Of a DNA stretch of 59,052 nucleotides, positions 45,267-56,530 are shown one piece after another. The stretch is from the NCBI GenBank assembly GCA_037447605.1, contig CM074819.1:1386547-1445598 (forward strand), read 5' to 3'. The notes beneath the pieces are model-generated. The model worked only from the letters and a program-made list of their open reading frames with translations. It was not told the origin of the DNA and ran no database searches. The translations under genes were made by a program, and so were the position numbers. Position 1 is the first letter of the stretch. Every line of letters starts with the position of its first letter. This DNA is from Zygnema circumcarinatum (Eukaryota > Streptophyta > Zygnematophyceae > Zygnematales > Zygnemataceae).

Positions 45267-46865
45267 ATGGCGAAAAAGCAGAAGGAGAAAACTCCTACGA
45301 AGAGCACTGGGAAGCCCAAGCATTCTCTGGACGAGAGGCAGCGCTCCAACGGGAAGGGCGATGGCCATCTTCGGTCGGCTGCAACGGTCCGGCGGCTTCA
45401 CATGTACAAGACGCGGCCTGTGCGGAACTCGGCCGGGAAGGTGCTCCACAACGAGCTGCAGTCGAAGGCGCTGCCGAGCACGCGCATTCAGCCCGACCGG
45501 CGCTGGTTTGGTGAGGAATTGACTCTGCGAAGAAGAGGGCTTTTTTTGGGTTGTCGTAGTCTTCGGTTTTGCGAGGGCTTTATGTTTTTGGGGGTTTGTT
45601 GAGGCTTGCAAGTTTGGAGGCTTTTGGAAGCGTTTAAGTTTTTAGGGTATTTTAGGTTATGCGTGCATTTGGGTATCAAGGTTTGTATGATTTTAGAATG
45701 GGTGAAAGGAGACCATAACCCTAATCCGAGCTCGAACCCAACCCTAGTCTTACACTCAATCTTGCCCCTAATTACGACTTAACCTTACTCTGAGTCAGAT
45801 CAGCAAGTTCACATGGGACTCCCAAATGCTCAGTGTTTAAGTCTTTCCGGGATGAATGCCTCAGGAATAAAGTATTTCCCTTTACTTTTTGAGTTAATTT
45901 ATCGTGTTTGTCGGTAACTGCTGCAGGGAACACGCGAGTCGTGGGTCAGAAAGAGTTGGAGAGGTTTCGAGAAGAGATGAGGACAAAGGTCTCTGATTCA
46001 TATACAGTCGTTCTGAGAGATAAAAAGTTGCCTTTGGCTCTTTTGAATGACCGCCAAAAGGTATATACACTCCTCCCTCCCCCATCCTCCCCCTCTCCCT
46101 CCCCCGCTCCCTCCCCCTCTCGCTTCTCCTCTCCCTCCCGCTTCCGGCTGACTTTTTATCAGGTGTGAGGCTGTTGCTTATAGAAAGTATGACTTCCAGA
46201 AGTTTGTTTAGGCAGGATAAGATACAAGATAAGATAAGATGAGACAAGATATGATGAGACAGGTTTGAAACCTGACCTATTTGGGCAGAACTGTAAGTTT
46301 TTTCCGAGTTTTGTTGAATGTTTAGATCCTTAAAGGCTTTTAGGATATAGAGGGCTTTCAGTTTCCTCGGTGTATTTAATTTTCGTTGAGATTTTGGATC
46401 ATGTAGGGATTTTCTTGCTTTTTAGAGTTTTCAAAGTGCCGAATATTGCTCGGAAAGTTTGTAAACCATGAAAACAAACATGTTTATTGTACTTTACTTA
46501 ATCCAAAAGTAGGACTATGTACTCACCTTTTCTGTCACTGTTGTTTTTACGTTTCTGTGCAGCAATCCCGTGTGCACTTACTGGAAACTGAAACTTTCAG
46601 CGATGCATTTGGCCCTAAAGCGAAACGGAAACGGCCAAAATTGGCAGCAGATGACTACGACGCGCTTGCAGAAAAGGTGGCCGCAGTGCAGGGTGAGCCA
46701 GAAACGTGCTGTAAACCTTTTTTTTTTTTGCAGTGAAAAAGAATTGCAGTAATAGAATTTGCCAGTGTGGACCAGCCAGCCGTGCTGAAATGTCACTCTC
46801 CTTAATGTCCTCTAACAATAAGAACTTGCAGATGTTGCTCAGTAACCAGTCCGGGCAAAAAGCTG

Positions 46866-46918
<53 letters not shown>

Positions 46919-48289
46919 CTAAATGAGCTCCGACAAAGGTTTACTAGAGAGTGTTAAAGTGTGTGGTTGCGCAGAGTCCTTTGAGGAGAAGGCTCCGGAG
47001 GCGGAGGTGGGAGAGGGAATGCGGACGGAGGTCCGCCACGCCATGTTCGAAAAAGGGCAGAGCCGCCGCATCTGGGGGGAGCTGTACAAAGTGGTCGACT
47101 CCTCCGACGTGGTGGTGCAGGTGAGAGGGAGGGAGGGAGGGAGAGGGAAGGGGGAGAGCGGGAGAGAGGGAGAGGTGGGAATGGGGAAGTGGGAAGGAGG
47201 GAGGGGGGAAGGAGGAAGAGAGAGGGGGAGGGAGAAAGAGGGGAGATGGGGAATAGAAGAGGAAGAAAGGGGGGAAGGGGGGACAGGGCGTGGAGAGGTG
47301 GGGATAGGAGAAGGGAAGGAAGGGGGAGGGTGAGAAGGAGAATAGGGAGAGAATAGAGTGGGAGAAGGAGACGGAAGTTAAACCTTATATCCTATAGCTT
47401 TACATCATAAAAGCCTGAAAGTGTAACTGTAATCTCCTGGAAACCCTGAACCGAAAGCCCTAAACCCTATACCCTAAACCCTAAACCCTATACCCTAAAC
47501 CCTAAACCCTCTACCTTAAACCCGAAACCCTATACCCTAAACCTTAAATCCTAAACCCTAATAGCGGGAGCAGGTTCTGGATGCGAGGGACCCGGAGGGC
47601 ACGCGGTGCCGCCAGCTTGAGCGGCATCTACGTGACAACTGCAGCCACAAGCACCTCCTGCTCCTTCTCAACAAGGTGAACTGCAAACCCTAAAAAGGAA
47701 CCTCCATTTGACAGTGAAACGGCAGAGGTAGCTGTAGTTTTAGTGAAGAATGTAGGTCGAACTCCCGCTCCCTCTCCCTCTCTCGCTTTCCCTCTCTCGC
47801 ACTCTCCCTTTCGTACTTGCTCTCTCTCAGTCTCCGCCTCTCCCTCTCCGTTTCCCTTCCTTGGTCTCTTTCTCGTCGTCTCGCTATTGCTCTCTCGCTC
47901 TCCCTCCCTCCCTCTGCCTGTTTCTTTCTTTCCAGCTCAGTCTCTCTTCCTCTCTCTCTCACTCCCCCTTCTCGTTCGTGCTCCTCTCACCGTCTCTCCC
48001 TTTCCCTCTCTCTCTCTCATTTTTCCTTTCCCACTTCATCTCCCCTCTCCCGCTCCCTCTAACCTTGCTACTCTGATAAACCAGAGATGACTTTAATGAC
48101 CAAAGGGGCTGAGCCCTCATAGCCTGCAATGCTTCTAAATCTGAAAGACCGTAAAACCCGGAAACCCTAATCCCTAAATCCAGAAATGCTGAAACCTTGG
48201 AATCCCTAAAACCCTGAAACGTTGTCTTTAATACCCTAAACATCTCATCTCATCTCATCTCATCTCATCTCATCTCATCTCATCTCATC

Positions 48290-48342
<53 letters not shown>

Positions 48343-51300
48343 CCCCTCAACATCTGAAACCCTATGGCCCTACAGGCCTGACCCCCCCTTTGTGTTCCCA
48401 TGTCGGCAGTGTGACTTGGTCCCCTCGTGGGTGACGAAGGGATGGCTTCGAACTCTCTCGCGCGAATATCCGACATTGGCGTTCCATGCATCTGTTACAA
48501 ATCCGTTCGGGAAAGTGAGTATTTCTAAGTGCTCGTCTCTCTCTCTATCTCTCTCTCCCTCTCTCTCTCTCTCTTCTTCCTTGTACTTTAGAACTGGAAA
48601 TTTGTACGAACCCCTTCAACACCCCTATCCCCCACCCCCCTTGAACCCTACAACCCCCAAACCCCAAACCCTTGAAAACCCTAACGCTTAGCCCCCGTGA
48701 CACGTGGCACGCGTGCAGGGGTCCCTCCTCTCCCTCCTCCGCCAGCTGGCACGTCTGAAGACGGACAAGCAGGCCATATCGGTGGGCTTCGTGGGGTATC
48801 CGAACGTGGGCAAGTCCTCCGTCATCAACACGCTGCGGACCAAGAAGGTAAAGCGAGGGGAGGGGGGAGGGGGAGAGGAGAGGGGGGAGAGGGGGAGGGG
48901 AGGGAGGGAGGGAGGGGGAGGGGAGGGGAGAGGGGAGGGGGGAGGAGGGAGGGTGGGGGGAGGGAGGAGGGAGAGAGGGGAGGGAGGGAGGGAGGGAGGG
49001 GAGGGAGGGAGGGAGGGAGGGAGGGAGGGTGTAGGGTTCAGGGTTTAAGGTTCGAGTGAAAGGTTCAGGGTCTGTGGTTTGGGGTTTTAGGGTTTCCGTG
49101 TTACGGCGAGAAAGAGAGCTACGGAGAGAGCTCAAAACATTAAACTCTAAAACCTTAAACACTTAACCATTAACTCTAAAGCCTAACCCTCAGCCTAATT
49201 TAATGTCTAAACTTTAATCCTGAAACCAAAGCCGTATAAATCCTACGCCCTAAATCCGAAACCCTAATCTCTAAACCCTGAAACCCTAACCCCTAAATGT
49301 CAAACCCTTAACCCGAAGCCTTCAAACCCAAAGCCCTAACCCCTACAGCCTATATCTTAAACCTTGAATCCTAATCCCTAAGCCCTACACCCCACACCAC
49401 TTACTCTTTGAACCCTAAACCTTAGACCCTAGACGCTAGACCCTAAACTCTAAACGCAAACCCTTAACCCAAACACTAAACCTTAAACCCTACATCCTAA
49501 ACCCTAGACCCTAAAGCCTAACCTTAGACCTTAGACCCTAAAGGTCTTTAAACCCTAGACCGTAGACCCTTAACCCTAGATCCTAGACCCTGGACCCTAA
49601 ATCCTAGACACTAAACCCTAGACCCTAGACCCTAGACCCTAAAATCCTAGACCCTAAACCGTAGACCTTAATCTCTAGACCCTAAACCTTAGCCCTAGAC
49701 CCTAAACCCTAGACCCTAAACCTTAGACCCTAGACCCTAAACCCTACACCCTAGACGGTAAACCCTAGACCCTAAATCCTAGACACTAAACCCTAGATCC
49801 TAGACCCTAAAATCCTAGACCCTAAACCCTAAACCCTAAACCGTAGACCTTAATCTCTAGACCCTAAACCTTACCCTAGACCCTAAACCCTAAACCCTAG
49901 ACCTTAAACCCTAGGCCCTAGACCCTAAACCCTAGCCCCTAGACCCGCAGGTGTGCAAGGTGGCGCCGATTCCGGGCGAGACGAAGGTGTGGCAGTACAT
50001 CACGCTGATGCGGCGCATCTTCCTCATCGACTGCCCGGGAGTGGTCTATCAGGGGACGAGGGACGACGACACGGCCATTGTGCTGAAGGGAGTGGTGCGC
50101 CCTCACTCTCTCTCTCTCTCCCTCTCTCTCACAGACACACAGGGGATAGGAGAAGAGGGGGGGGGAGTAGGCGGAAAGGGACAGGGAAGGGAGGGGCAAG
50201 GCGAGGGGGGTGAGGGGAGGGAGGACAAGACAGGGGTTAAAAGAGAGAGATAGAGAGAAAGGGAGAGGAAACGTATTTCCTTTTAATTCTTTTTTTTTTC
50301 TTACAAAATCGATTGTGTTGGAAATGGAGAGCAGGTGAGAGTTGGCAACTTGGAGGATGCAACGGAGCACATTGGTGAAGTGTTGCAGCGAGTCAAGAAG
50401 GAGTACCTCACAAGAGCCTACCACATCCAAAGTTGGTAAGAGGACAAACTTAGGTGGCACTACCATTCATGGCCTGAATTCTCTCCCCAACCCTCTCTCT
50501 CCTTCAAAGATATAGAGAGAAAGGGATCACTCCCACCCCCTCCCCCCCACCTTCAAAGATAGAGAGAGAGCTCTTCCCACCCCCTCCCCTTCGTCAAAGA
50601 TAAAGAGAGAGAGGGGCACGAGATTTATCCTAGAATGACTGGGATTGTTTTTTTATTCTTTGGATGATCACTGTTAGTTCAACACTGGAAGAACATTCAG
50701 AAGAAGTACGATTTGATTCAACTTGAAATGAATTTCTTGTCTCCGTACTAATTCTATACCACTTTTATGGATCTATACTCTCTTTCTCTCTTGCGAACAT
50801 CAGAAACAGGCTCATATTTGGCTGTTACCTTGTCTGTTATACTTCGTGTCTTTTATTTTTGTTTTGGAAGCTCACTTTAATGGCGATTTGCTGCTGCAGG
50901 GAGGACTCCACTGACTTCCTCACGCAGCTGGCGAAGCAGGCGGGCAAGCTATTGCGGGTGAATCTCCCACCCCCCCTCCAACCCCTTCCCTCTCCCCCTC
51001 TCCCTTGCTCCTTCTCTCTTCTCTCTCGTCTCTCTTTCCATATCTCACTCACTATAGACCCCAAATCTGATGTTGCAATGTGAAGGGAGGTGAGCCGGAC
51101 CTCCAAACGGTTGCGAAAATGGTCCTTCATGACTGGCAGAGGGGGAAGATTCCCTTCTTCACTCCTCCTCCGCAGCAGGGAGAAGTGAAAGCTTCTGTTG
51201 CTGCTTTGGCAGCAACAGCAGAAGTTCCGGTAGAGGGAGAGGCAGTGGGAGAGGGAGGGGAGGGAGGGGAGGGAGAGGGAGGAGAGGGGCAGAATGCAGC

Positions 51301-51976
51301 AGTAGAGAGGGCACTGAAAGCAGCTCAGGCAGCCATGGCGGAGGCTGTAGCGAAACAGCAGAAGGCGAAGGTACCCGTTCAGAGAGACTTCTACGATGAA
51401 GAAGATGAGAGAGCGGAGGATGAGGGAGAGGAGGGAGAGGGAGAGGAGAGAGAGGGAGATAGTGAAGGAGGTGATGGGGAAGATGAAGATGAGGAAGACG
51501 GAGAAGAAGAGCAACAAGCGGAGAGTGCTTCGCTTGATAGTGGAGACGAGGGAGAGGAGGAGAGGGGAGGTGTGGGTGCGGGCGAGAGCGGTGCTCCTGT
51601 CAATGATGCCCAAAAGGCTCAAACCTTAAAAGGGATCGAAAGTAGGGAGGGGGAAGACGCTGAGAGTGAGGAGGAGCTAACTTGGGATGAGGTCTTGAAG
51701 AGTGTTCAGGCGCAGATGGGCATTGAAGAGAAACCGAGTACTTCAGGGAGAGAGAGTGGGAGAGAGAGGGAGGAGGGCGGGAGGGAGAGGAGGGAGGGAG
51801 CGAGGAAGAGGGAGAGGGCGGAGCCGGAATACCAGGAAGAGGAGAGAGAGCAGAAGAAGTTGAAGATGACGGAGAGGAAGCGGGAGTGGAGCGGTTCGAA
51901 GAAGAGGAAACCGGGGGTTCAGACCGAGAGGATTCAAAAGCCGCAAGGGCTTAAGAGAAAGAAGGGAAACAGATAG
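45267..51976 (+). CDS. NOG2: Nuclear/nucleolar GTP-binding protein 2 (NOG2/GNL2), 60S ribosome biogenesis GTPase
   Basis: YlqF/YawG-family GTPase acting on pre-60S particles in the nucleolus and nucleoplasm. Exons: 45267-45510, 45927-46060, 46563-46692, 46975-47120, 47574-47675, 48410-48514, 48719-48847, 49951-50094, 50335-50435, 50900-50957 and 51086-51976, giving 727 residues in phase. N-terminal [20 protein letters not shown] and [14 protein letters not shown] match the NGP1NT domain. GTPase motifs are circularly permuted: G4 NKCD (split between exons 5 and 6), G5-like HASVTNP, G1 GYPNVGKSS (about 313-321), G2 in [10 protein letters not shown]3 DCPGVV (about 357-362). Exon 11 encodes [10 protein letters not shown], a long acidic stretch and a Lys/Arg-rich tail. 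The total resembles animal and fungal GNL2 more than the shorter angiosperm forms I recall. Intron 7 is packed with telomere-like repeats. Confidence 0.93.
46868..46916. repeat. (GA)n microsatellite
   Basis: A pure GA dinucleotide run in the intron before NOG2 exon 4. Confidence 0.95.
48242..48340. repeat. (CATCT)n then (CT)n microsatellite
   Basis: About eleven CATCT pentanucleotides followed by a CT run, ending about 70 bp before the acceptor of NOG2 exon 6. It may extend the polypyrimidine region of that intron. Confidence 0.95.
48850..49030. repeat. GGGA-rich tract at the start of NOG2 intron 7
   Basis: G-rich GGGAGG and GGGGAGGG repeats begin directly after the exon 7 donor. They have potential to form G-quadruplexes in the pre-mRNA. 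Confidence 0.8.
49131..49945. repeat. 815-bp telomere-like CCCTAAA/CCCTAGA array in NOG2 intron 7
   Basis: Degenerate heptamers CCCTAAA and CCCTAGA fill the second half of the intron up to the exon 8 acceptor. A similar shorter run is at 47457-47562 in intron 4. CCCTAAA is the complement of the plant telomere repeat TTTAGGG. The array is internal, so it is interstitial or a telo-box expansion. Confidence 0.9.
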
Positions 51977-52844
51977 AGAGAGAGGGAGAGAGAGGGGAAG
52001 AGAGCGAGAAAAGGGGAGCAGAGAGGGAAGGAGTGATAACGAAGTGGTTGTGCGTTGTGGATGAAACTGTAAGTGTTGTTGATTTAAGTGGTGAGAGACT
52101 CTTACCACTTAATAGAGAATTTCAATGTTTTTCCTGTGAAGGTTTTCTTTGTTTGAGATGGATGGTGAGAGAAAACTTTGTGTATAGAGCACTTGAACGG
52201 AATGCAATGGTGAAGTGTACACCGTAGTTGTAGCACGTGAATGGCCATGTCTTGTTGCATGCTGGTCATGGACATCCCCATGGAAGTCTACAAGCTGACC
52301 TCGTACAGGTTACAATACCGTACCGTCCCTTACAATACCACATGTCAGACAACAGGGCAGCCCTGCGGAGAAGTAGAAAGTAAGCGCTTCCCAACATTAG
52401 TAACCGCAGAAAGTCCCCTTCACAAGGCCACAAACGAGTTCAAAACCAGCAATACTGCTTAAAGGTCTGCTCCGAAAAGGCCGTATAGTATTGCAAAAAC
52501 TAAAAACAAAAAAAGAGCCAAAGCCCCTCACAATCGTAGTTCTTGAACTCCTGTACTGTACATACAAATCTTCACATGCAGAAAATTCGCCCTTCATGTT
52601 TTGGATAATACTAAGACAAATCTGACTGAGGTGAAGTTCACGTTAACGATAAACTCCAAACGGCCGGTCGGTCGATCAGTCTCGGTCTCCGTCTCCCGTC
52701 CGGCTCTATCTCCCGTCGGTCTATATCTCGCGGTCTCCCTGCCTCTTTTTCTTCAAATTCCAATTGAAAATTTTATCCCGCTCTGGCAAGATCTTCGACG
52801 CAACCCTTCTCCTTACTAAGCACTTCCTCTCGTTGAAGTTCTCC
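51977..52844. other. Convergent intergenic region between NOG2 and SDE2
   Basis: About 870 bp between stop codons. It starts with GA-rich 3' UTR-like sequence and then becomes unique. On the minus strand, a frame with Lys/Arg-rich residues near 52700-52870 overlaps the end of SDE2, but it lacks the SAP-like signature and I did not use it. Confidence 0.45.
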
Positions 52845-53930
52845 TTAACCTTCAGAGCTTCCTCCAACAGTTTGCTTATCGGACGCGGGAGGACATGTAG
52901 GAGTTAAGTCCGCATTCTCATTTTCTTCATCGCTCTTTGAAGAACCTTCGACTCCTGAAGAAGAGTCTCCAGAATTGTTCCTCTCACCCTCTCCCTCTTC
53001 TTCCTCATCGTCATCCTCGTCGTCGTCATCATCCACAGTTTCCAGCATCTCCCTGAATTCGCCATAGAAACACCCAACCGTTAATGAGAAATTTCCACAT
53101 AAAATTGTAAGCCTACATGAACTTTACTCCATCAAACTAAGGGTAAATCCCACGTGGATTGCCATATCATCCCAGAACCAGCAAGAACCAAACAGAAAAA
53201 AAATATAACAGAATCCATCAGAGCAACCATTCAAATCTGCAGAAGGTCCAACGGCACCTTACCACAATCGGTTTTTTTTCTGGGGCGCAGCCTCCTCTTC
53301 CATTTTCCGCTTCCCGAGCGCCGCCGCCTGTTTCTTTGCTTCAATCAAACCCACCTGCACAGCGCTGCTCACATTCTCCATCGCCAAATGACTCGCCTCC
53401 CTCAACCTGTCTAACTCTCGATCAGCCACATCCCTCTCCTTCGTCTCCCTCACCAACCTCTTTATATGCTCCTCCCCCGCCCTCTCCAGCTCCCTGTCCT
53501 TAGCTTCCGCTTTCCACTCCTTCAACTGCTTCTCTGCATTCACATGGCGCAGCCTCCTCCCACTCATATCCCTGCAAGCATCAAAATTACTTGTTTTTTT
53601 CTGCCCTGCCTTAGTTGCTGCACCTCTCAAAAGAGACCCAAATCCTCCCTTTCCTCCGACAAGACGCAGGAGAAGTGAGCATGTAGGGAAGTCTCCTGAC
53701 TGATCTGCTGATAGAGTCTCTTCATCAGCGAGGTGATGAGACCCAAAAAGGAGTCTCTGAGCAGCTCTTGGAATTCCAGTTTTTCCTTCCAAGAGAGATT
53801 TCAGTTCTGCGCCTGAAACTGTAACGCTTGGCAGCTGCAAGGAAAGCGTTTTTCCATCAATATTGCGAACAAGAAGCTGGGATCGAAGCATGGAACCGAT
53901 TGAATAATTTGATGATGATGCTGGAGCCAT
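52845..53930 (-). CDS. SDE2: SDE2-like protein (ubiquitin-like fold, splicing/genome maintenance)
   Basis: SDE2 is made as a precursor with an N-terminal ubiquitin-like fold that is cleaved after a Gly-Gly. The released C-terminal part acts in pre-mRNA splicing and replication-stress responses in the nucleus. Exons (minus) 53930-53263 and 53052-52845 give 291 residues. The ubiquitin-like fold spans about 15-92 ([20 protein letters not shown] ... [10 protein letters not shown]). It is followed by the hallmark [12 protein letters not shown] (92-103) and [21 protein letters not shown] charged helix rich in Arg, Glu and Lys follows, then after the intron an acidic [17 protein letters not shown] stretch. 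It ends at a TAA shortly after SSEG. Plant SDE2 often has a C-terminal SAP-like region, which I do not see; a further exon spliced from GAAG|GTTAAG cannot be excluded. Confidence 0.85.
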
Positions 53931-54240
53931 GGCAGCAAAAGCTTGACGCTGCGATGAGCTAACCCTAAAAAAGGACCCTAACCCTACTATCGGCCTTTCC
54001 GGTTTAGAAGGAAAAACCGGAGAGGTTGAACGAGCAGGATAAGACGTAACCCTAGGGGAAGGAAAGAGGTGAGATTACTGAGAGAGAGAGGAAATTGAGA
54101 GGAGAGAAGAGGCTAGACGACAGAAACGACAGGCGGGAGATATAGAAAGATAGAGGGAACACGAGAGAGAAAGAGGAAAGAGAACGGAAGGAAGGAGAAG
54201 AGAGAGGGGAGAGGACGAGGGAGAGAAGAGAGAGAGAGAG

Positions 54241-54322
<82 letters not shown>

Positions 54323-54714
54323 CGGACGAAGAGAAGAGAGAGATATCTGAGCAGGGAGAAAGAGGGACGGAGGGGTAGCGCCCTGCCTTCTCCGCAACCC
54401 TAATTGCCCCTTTGCAAGGACGCACGGCCTCGTACACCCGCCTGCGATAACAGAGACTGCCCGTTCCATGACTTTCCGTTCCGTTTCGTCCCGTCCCGTT
54501 CTATATCACGCGAACGCGCGCTGTTGCAGTTACTGTTGAGTGTTCGCCATGTGACCGACTGGATTTCTGCCGGGCCACGCATAGCATGGAAACTGTCAAA
54601 GCTTTTACTGAAGTCGGCAGGTCAGCGGTTCGATTCCTGAGGCAAGCGCACAAAACCATACAGTATGCGCGTCTTGCCCTATCTCCGATATCCTAAAGTC
54701 GGGCCGAGGACGAT
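53931..54714. other. SDE2 5' flank with (GA)n run
   Basis: Telo-box-like sequences (AACCCTAAAAAAG, CCCTAACCCTAC) lie just upstream of the SDE2 ATG. A GA run follows at about 54230-54320. GGTTCGATTCC at 54627-54637 looks like a tRNA B box but has no supporting cloverleaf. Confidence 0.5.
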
Positions 54715-55945
54715 ATTAGCGAATGGAACTGAAAACGGTAATATCGAATGAAACTGAACACGATAATATTGAATCGGACTGCTGCCAATAATATCTAATG
54801 GAAGTGAACACGATAGTATCGAATAGGACCAAGGACGATATCATTCAATGGAGCTGGACCATCGATCGGACCGTGGACGATAATATGGAATAAAATTTGA
54901 GCATGATAGTATCGAATCGGACTGATGACGATAATATCCAATGGAACTGAGTAAGATAATATCGAATCGGACCGAAAACGATAATATTCAATGGAACTGT
55001 ACACGATAGTATCGTATTGGACCGAGGCGAATGTTATCTAATGGAACTGGACACGATAATATTAGCACAATAGTATTGAATCGAACCGAGCACTATAGTA
55101 TTGAATCGAACCGAGCACAATAGTATTGAATCGAACCGAGCACTATAGTACTGAATCGAACCGAGTACAATAGTATTGAATCGAACCGAGCACTATAGTA
55201 CTGAATCGAACCGAGCACAATAGTATTGAATCGAACCGAGCACTATAGTACTGAATCGAACCGAGAACAATAGTATTGAATCGAACCGAGGACTATAGTA
55301 CTGAATCGAACCGAGCACAATAGTATTGAATCGAACCGAGCACTATAGTACTGAATCGAACCGAGCACAATAGTATTGAATCGAACCGAGCACTATAGTA
55401 CTGAATCGAACCGAGAACAATAGTATTGAATCGAACCGAGGACTATAGTACTGAATCGAACCGAGCACAATAGTACTGAATCGAACCGAGAACGATAGTA
55501 TTGAATCGAACTGAGAACGATAGTACTGAATCGAACCGAGCACGATAGTATTGAATCGAACTGAGCACGATAGTACTGAATCGAACCGAGCACGATAGTA
55601 TTGAATCGAACTGAGCACGATAGTATTGAATCGAACCGATCACGATAGTATTGAATCGAACTGAGCACGATAGTACTGAATCGAACCGAGCACGATAGTA
55701 TTGAATCGAACTGAGCACGATAGTATTGAATCGAACCGAGCACGATAGTATTGAATCGAACCGAGCACGATAGTATTGAATCGAACCGAGCACGATAGTA
55801 TTGAATCGAACCGAGTACGATAGTATTGAATCGAACCGAGCACGATAGTATTGAATCGAACCGAGCACGATAATATTGAATCGAACCGAGCACGATAATA
55901 TTGAATCGAACTGAGCACGATAGTATTGAATCGAACTGAGCACGA
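54715..55945. repeat. 25-bp minisatellite array
   Basis: Units of TTGAATCGAACCGAGCACGA plus TAGTA are repeated about 36 times from about 55050. A more diverged zone (54715-55050) has AATGGAACTG variants. Alternating sub-variants (CACTATAGTACTG / CACAATAGTATTG) form 50-bp higher-order pairs around 55090-55470. Because 25 is not a multiple of 3, all three minus frames stay open; the resulting SIQYYRARFDSILS peptides are not proteins. Confidence 0.95.
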
Positions 55946-56080
55946 AACTGCGTTTGTAGTCGAGTGATGCTCGCAAGAAGGCGCGCACCGCCTCAACAAC
56001 AACAGCAACAAGACGAGTCACGAACTTTGCCGACACTTAACAGAGGGAGGAGGATGTGGCAAAAACAGCGCGATTTGGGG

Positions 56081-56230
56081 TTACATCCCATGAACTGCAA
56101 AATGTGGGGATGGTGCAACGGCTTTAAATCCCTCACCTCATCCTCAAGCTTTTCTAGGGGACTGCCTTCATTCAGCCTCTTGACTGTCCCAGGGTTGTTG
56201 TCCAGCATACCTTTGTAAACTGATCCAAAG
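56081..56230 (-). pseudogene. Receptor-like kinase fragment (minus strand)
   Basis: The frame reads SFGSVYKGMLDNNPGTVKRL, then LEDEVRDLKPLHHPHILQF and MG: the subdomain I-IV region of a plant receptor-like or RLCK kinase. The first half of the Gly loop is missing, VAVK is reduced to VK, and no later kinase motif follows, so it is a fragment. It faces a second fragment about 90 bp away. Confidence 0.6.
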
Positions 56231-56319
56231 CTCTTTGTTTGAGCAGGTTTGTCGTAAAGAAGTTCTTAGTGATCTTCCCCGTACGGCTTTTTGAAAAGAA
56301 GTCCACCTTCTTTAAAAGC

Positions 56320-56530
56320 CTTGTGAGGGAGATCATTGATAACTTCTCTGAGAGAAACTTGCTCGGACGAGGAGGCTTTGGACCAGTCTATAAAGGCATG
56401 CAACCTTGGACAACAACCCTTTGGCAATAAAGAGGTTGAATAAAAGCAGTCTCCTGAAGTTGCTTGAGGATAAGGTGGGGGCTTTAAGCCGGCTGCGCCA
56501 TCCTCGCATTTTTGTAGTTTATGGGATGGC
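56320..56530 (+). pseudogene. Receptor-like kinase fragment (plus strand), frameshifted
   Basis: LVREIIDNFSERNLLGRGGF and GPVYKGM are a good RLK juxtamembrane and Gly-loop sequence. After that the frame hits a stop, but another frame resumes RLNKSSLLKLLEDKV and LRHPRIFVVYGMA, aligning with the minus-strand fragment. At least one frameshift and several stops mark it as a pseudogene. The two fragments form a head-to-head inverted pair. Confidence 0.65.

Noticed and set aside
49131-49945. A true chromosome end or fused telomere
   Set aside because: The array is degenerate, lies inside an intron of an intact gene and has coding sequence on both sides. It is only telomere-like.
52690-52870. SDE2 third exon in the frame [14 protein letters not shown]
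   Set aside because: It is out of frame with the acidic exon unless an unseen intron exists, and it lacks the SAP-like motif expected at the SDE2 C terminus.
54600-54650. tRNA gene suggested by GGTTCGATTCC
   Set aside because: The T stem does not pair, and no D arm, anticodon arm or acceptor stem is found upstream.
54715-55945. Possible CRISPR array
   Set aside because: The units are directly adjacent with no unique spacers, and the genome is eukaryotic.
55340-56036. SIQYYRARFDSILS-repeat proteins on the minus strand
   Set aside because: A 25-bp tandem repeat without stops opens all three frames equally.
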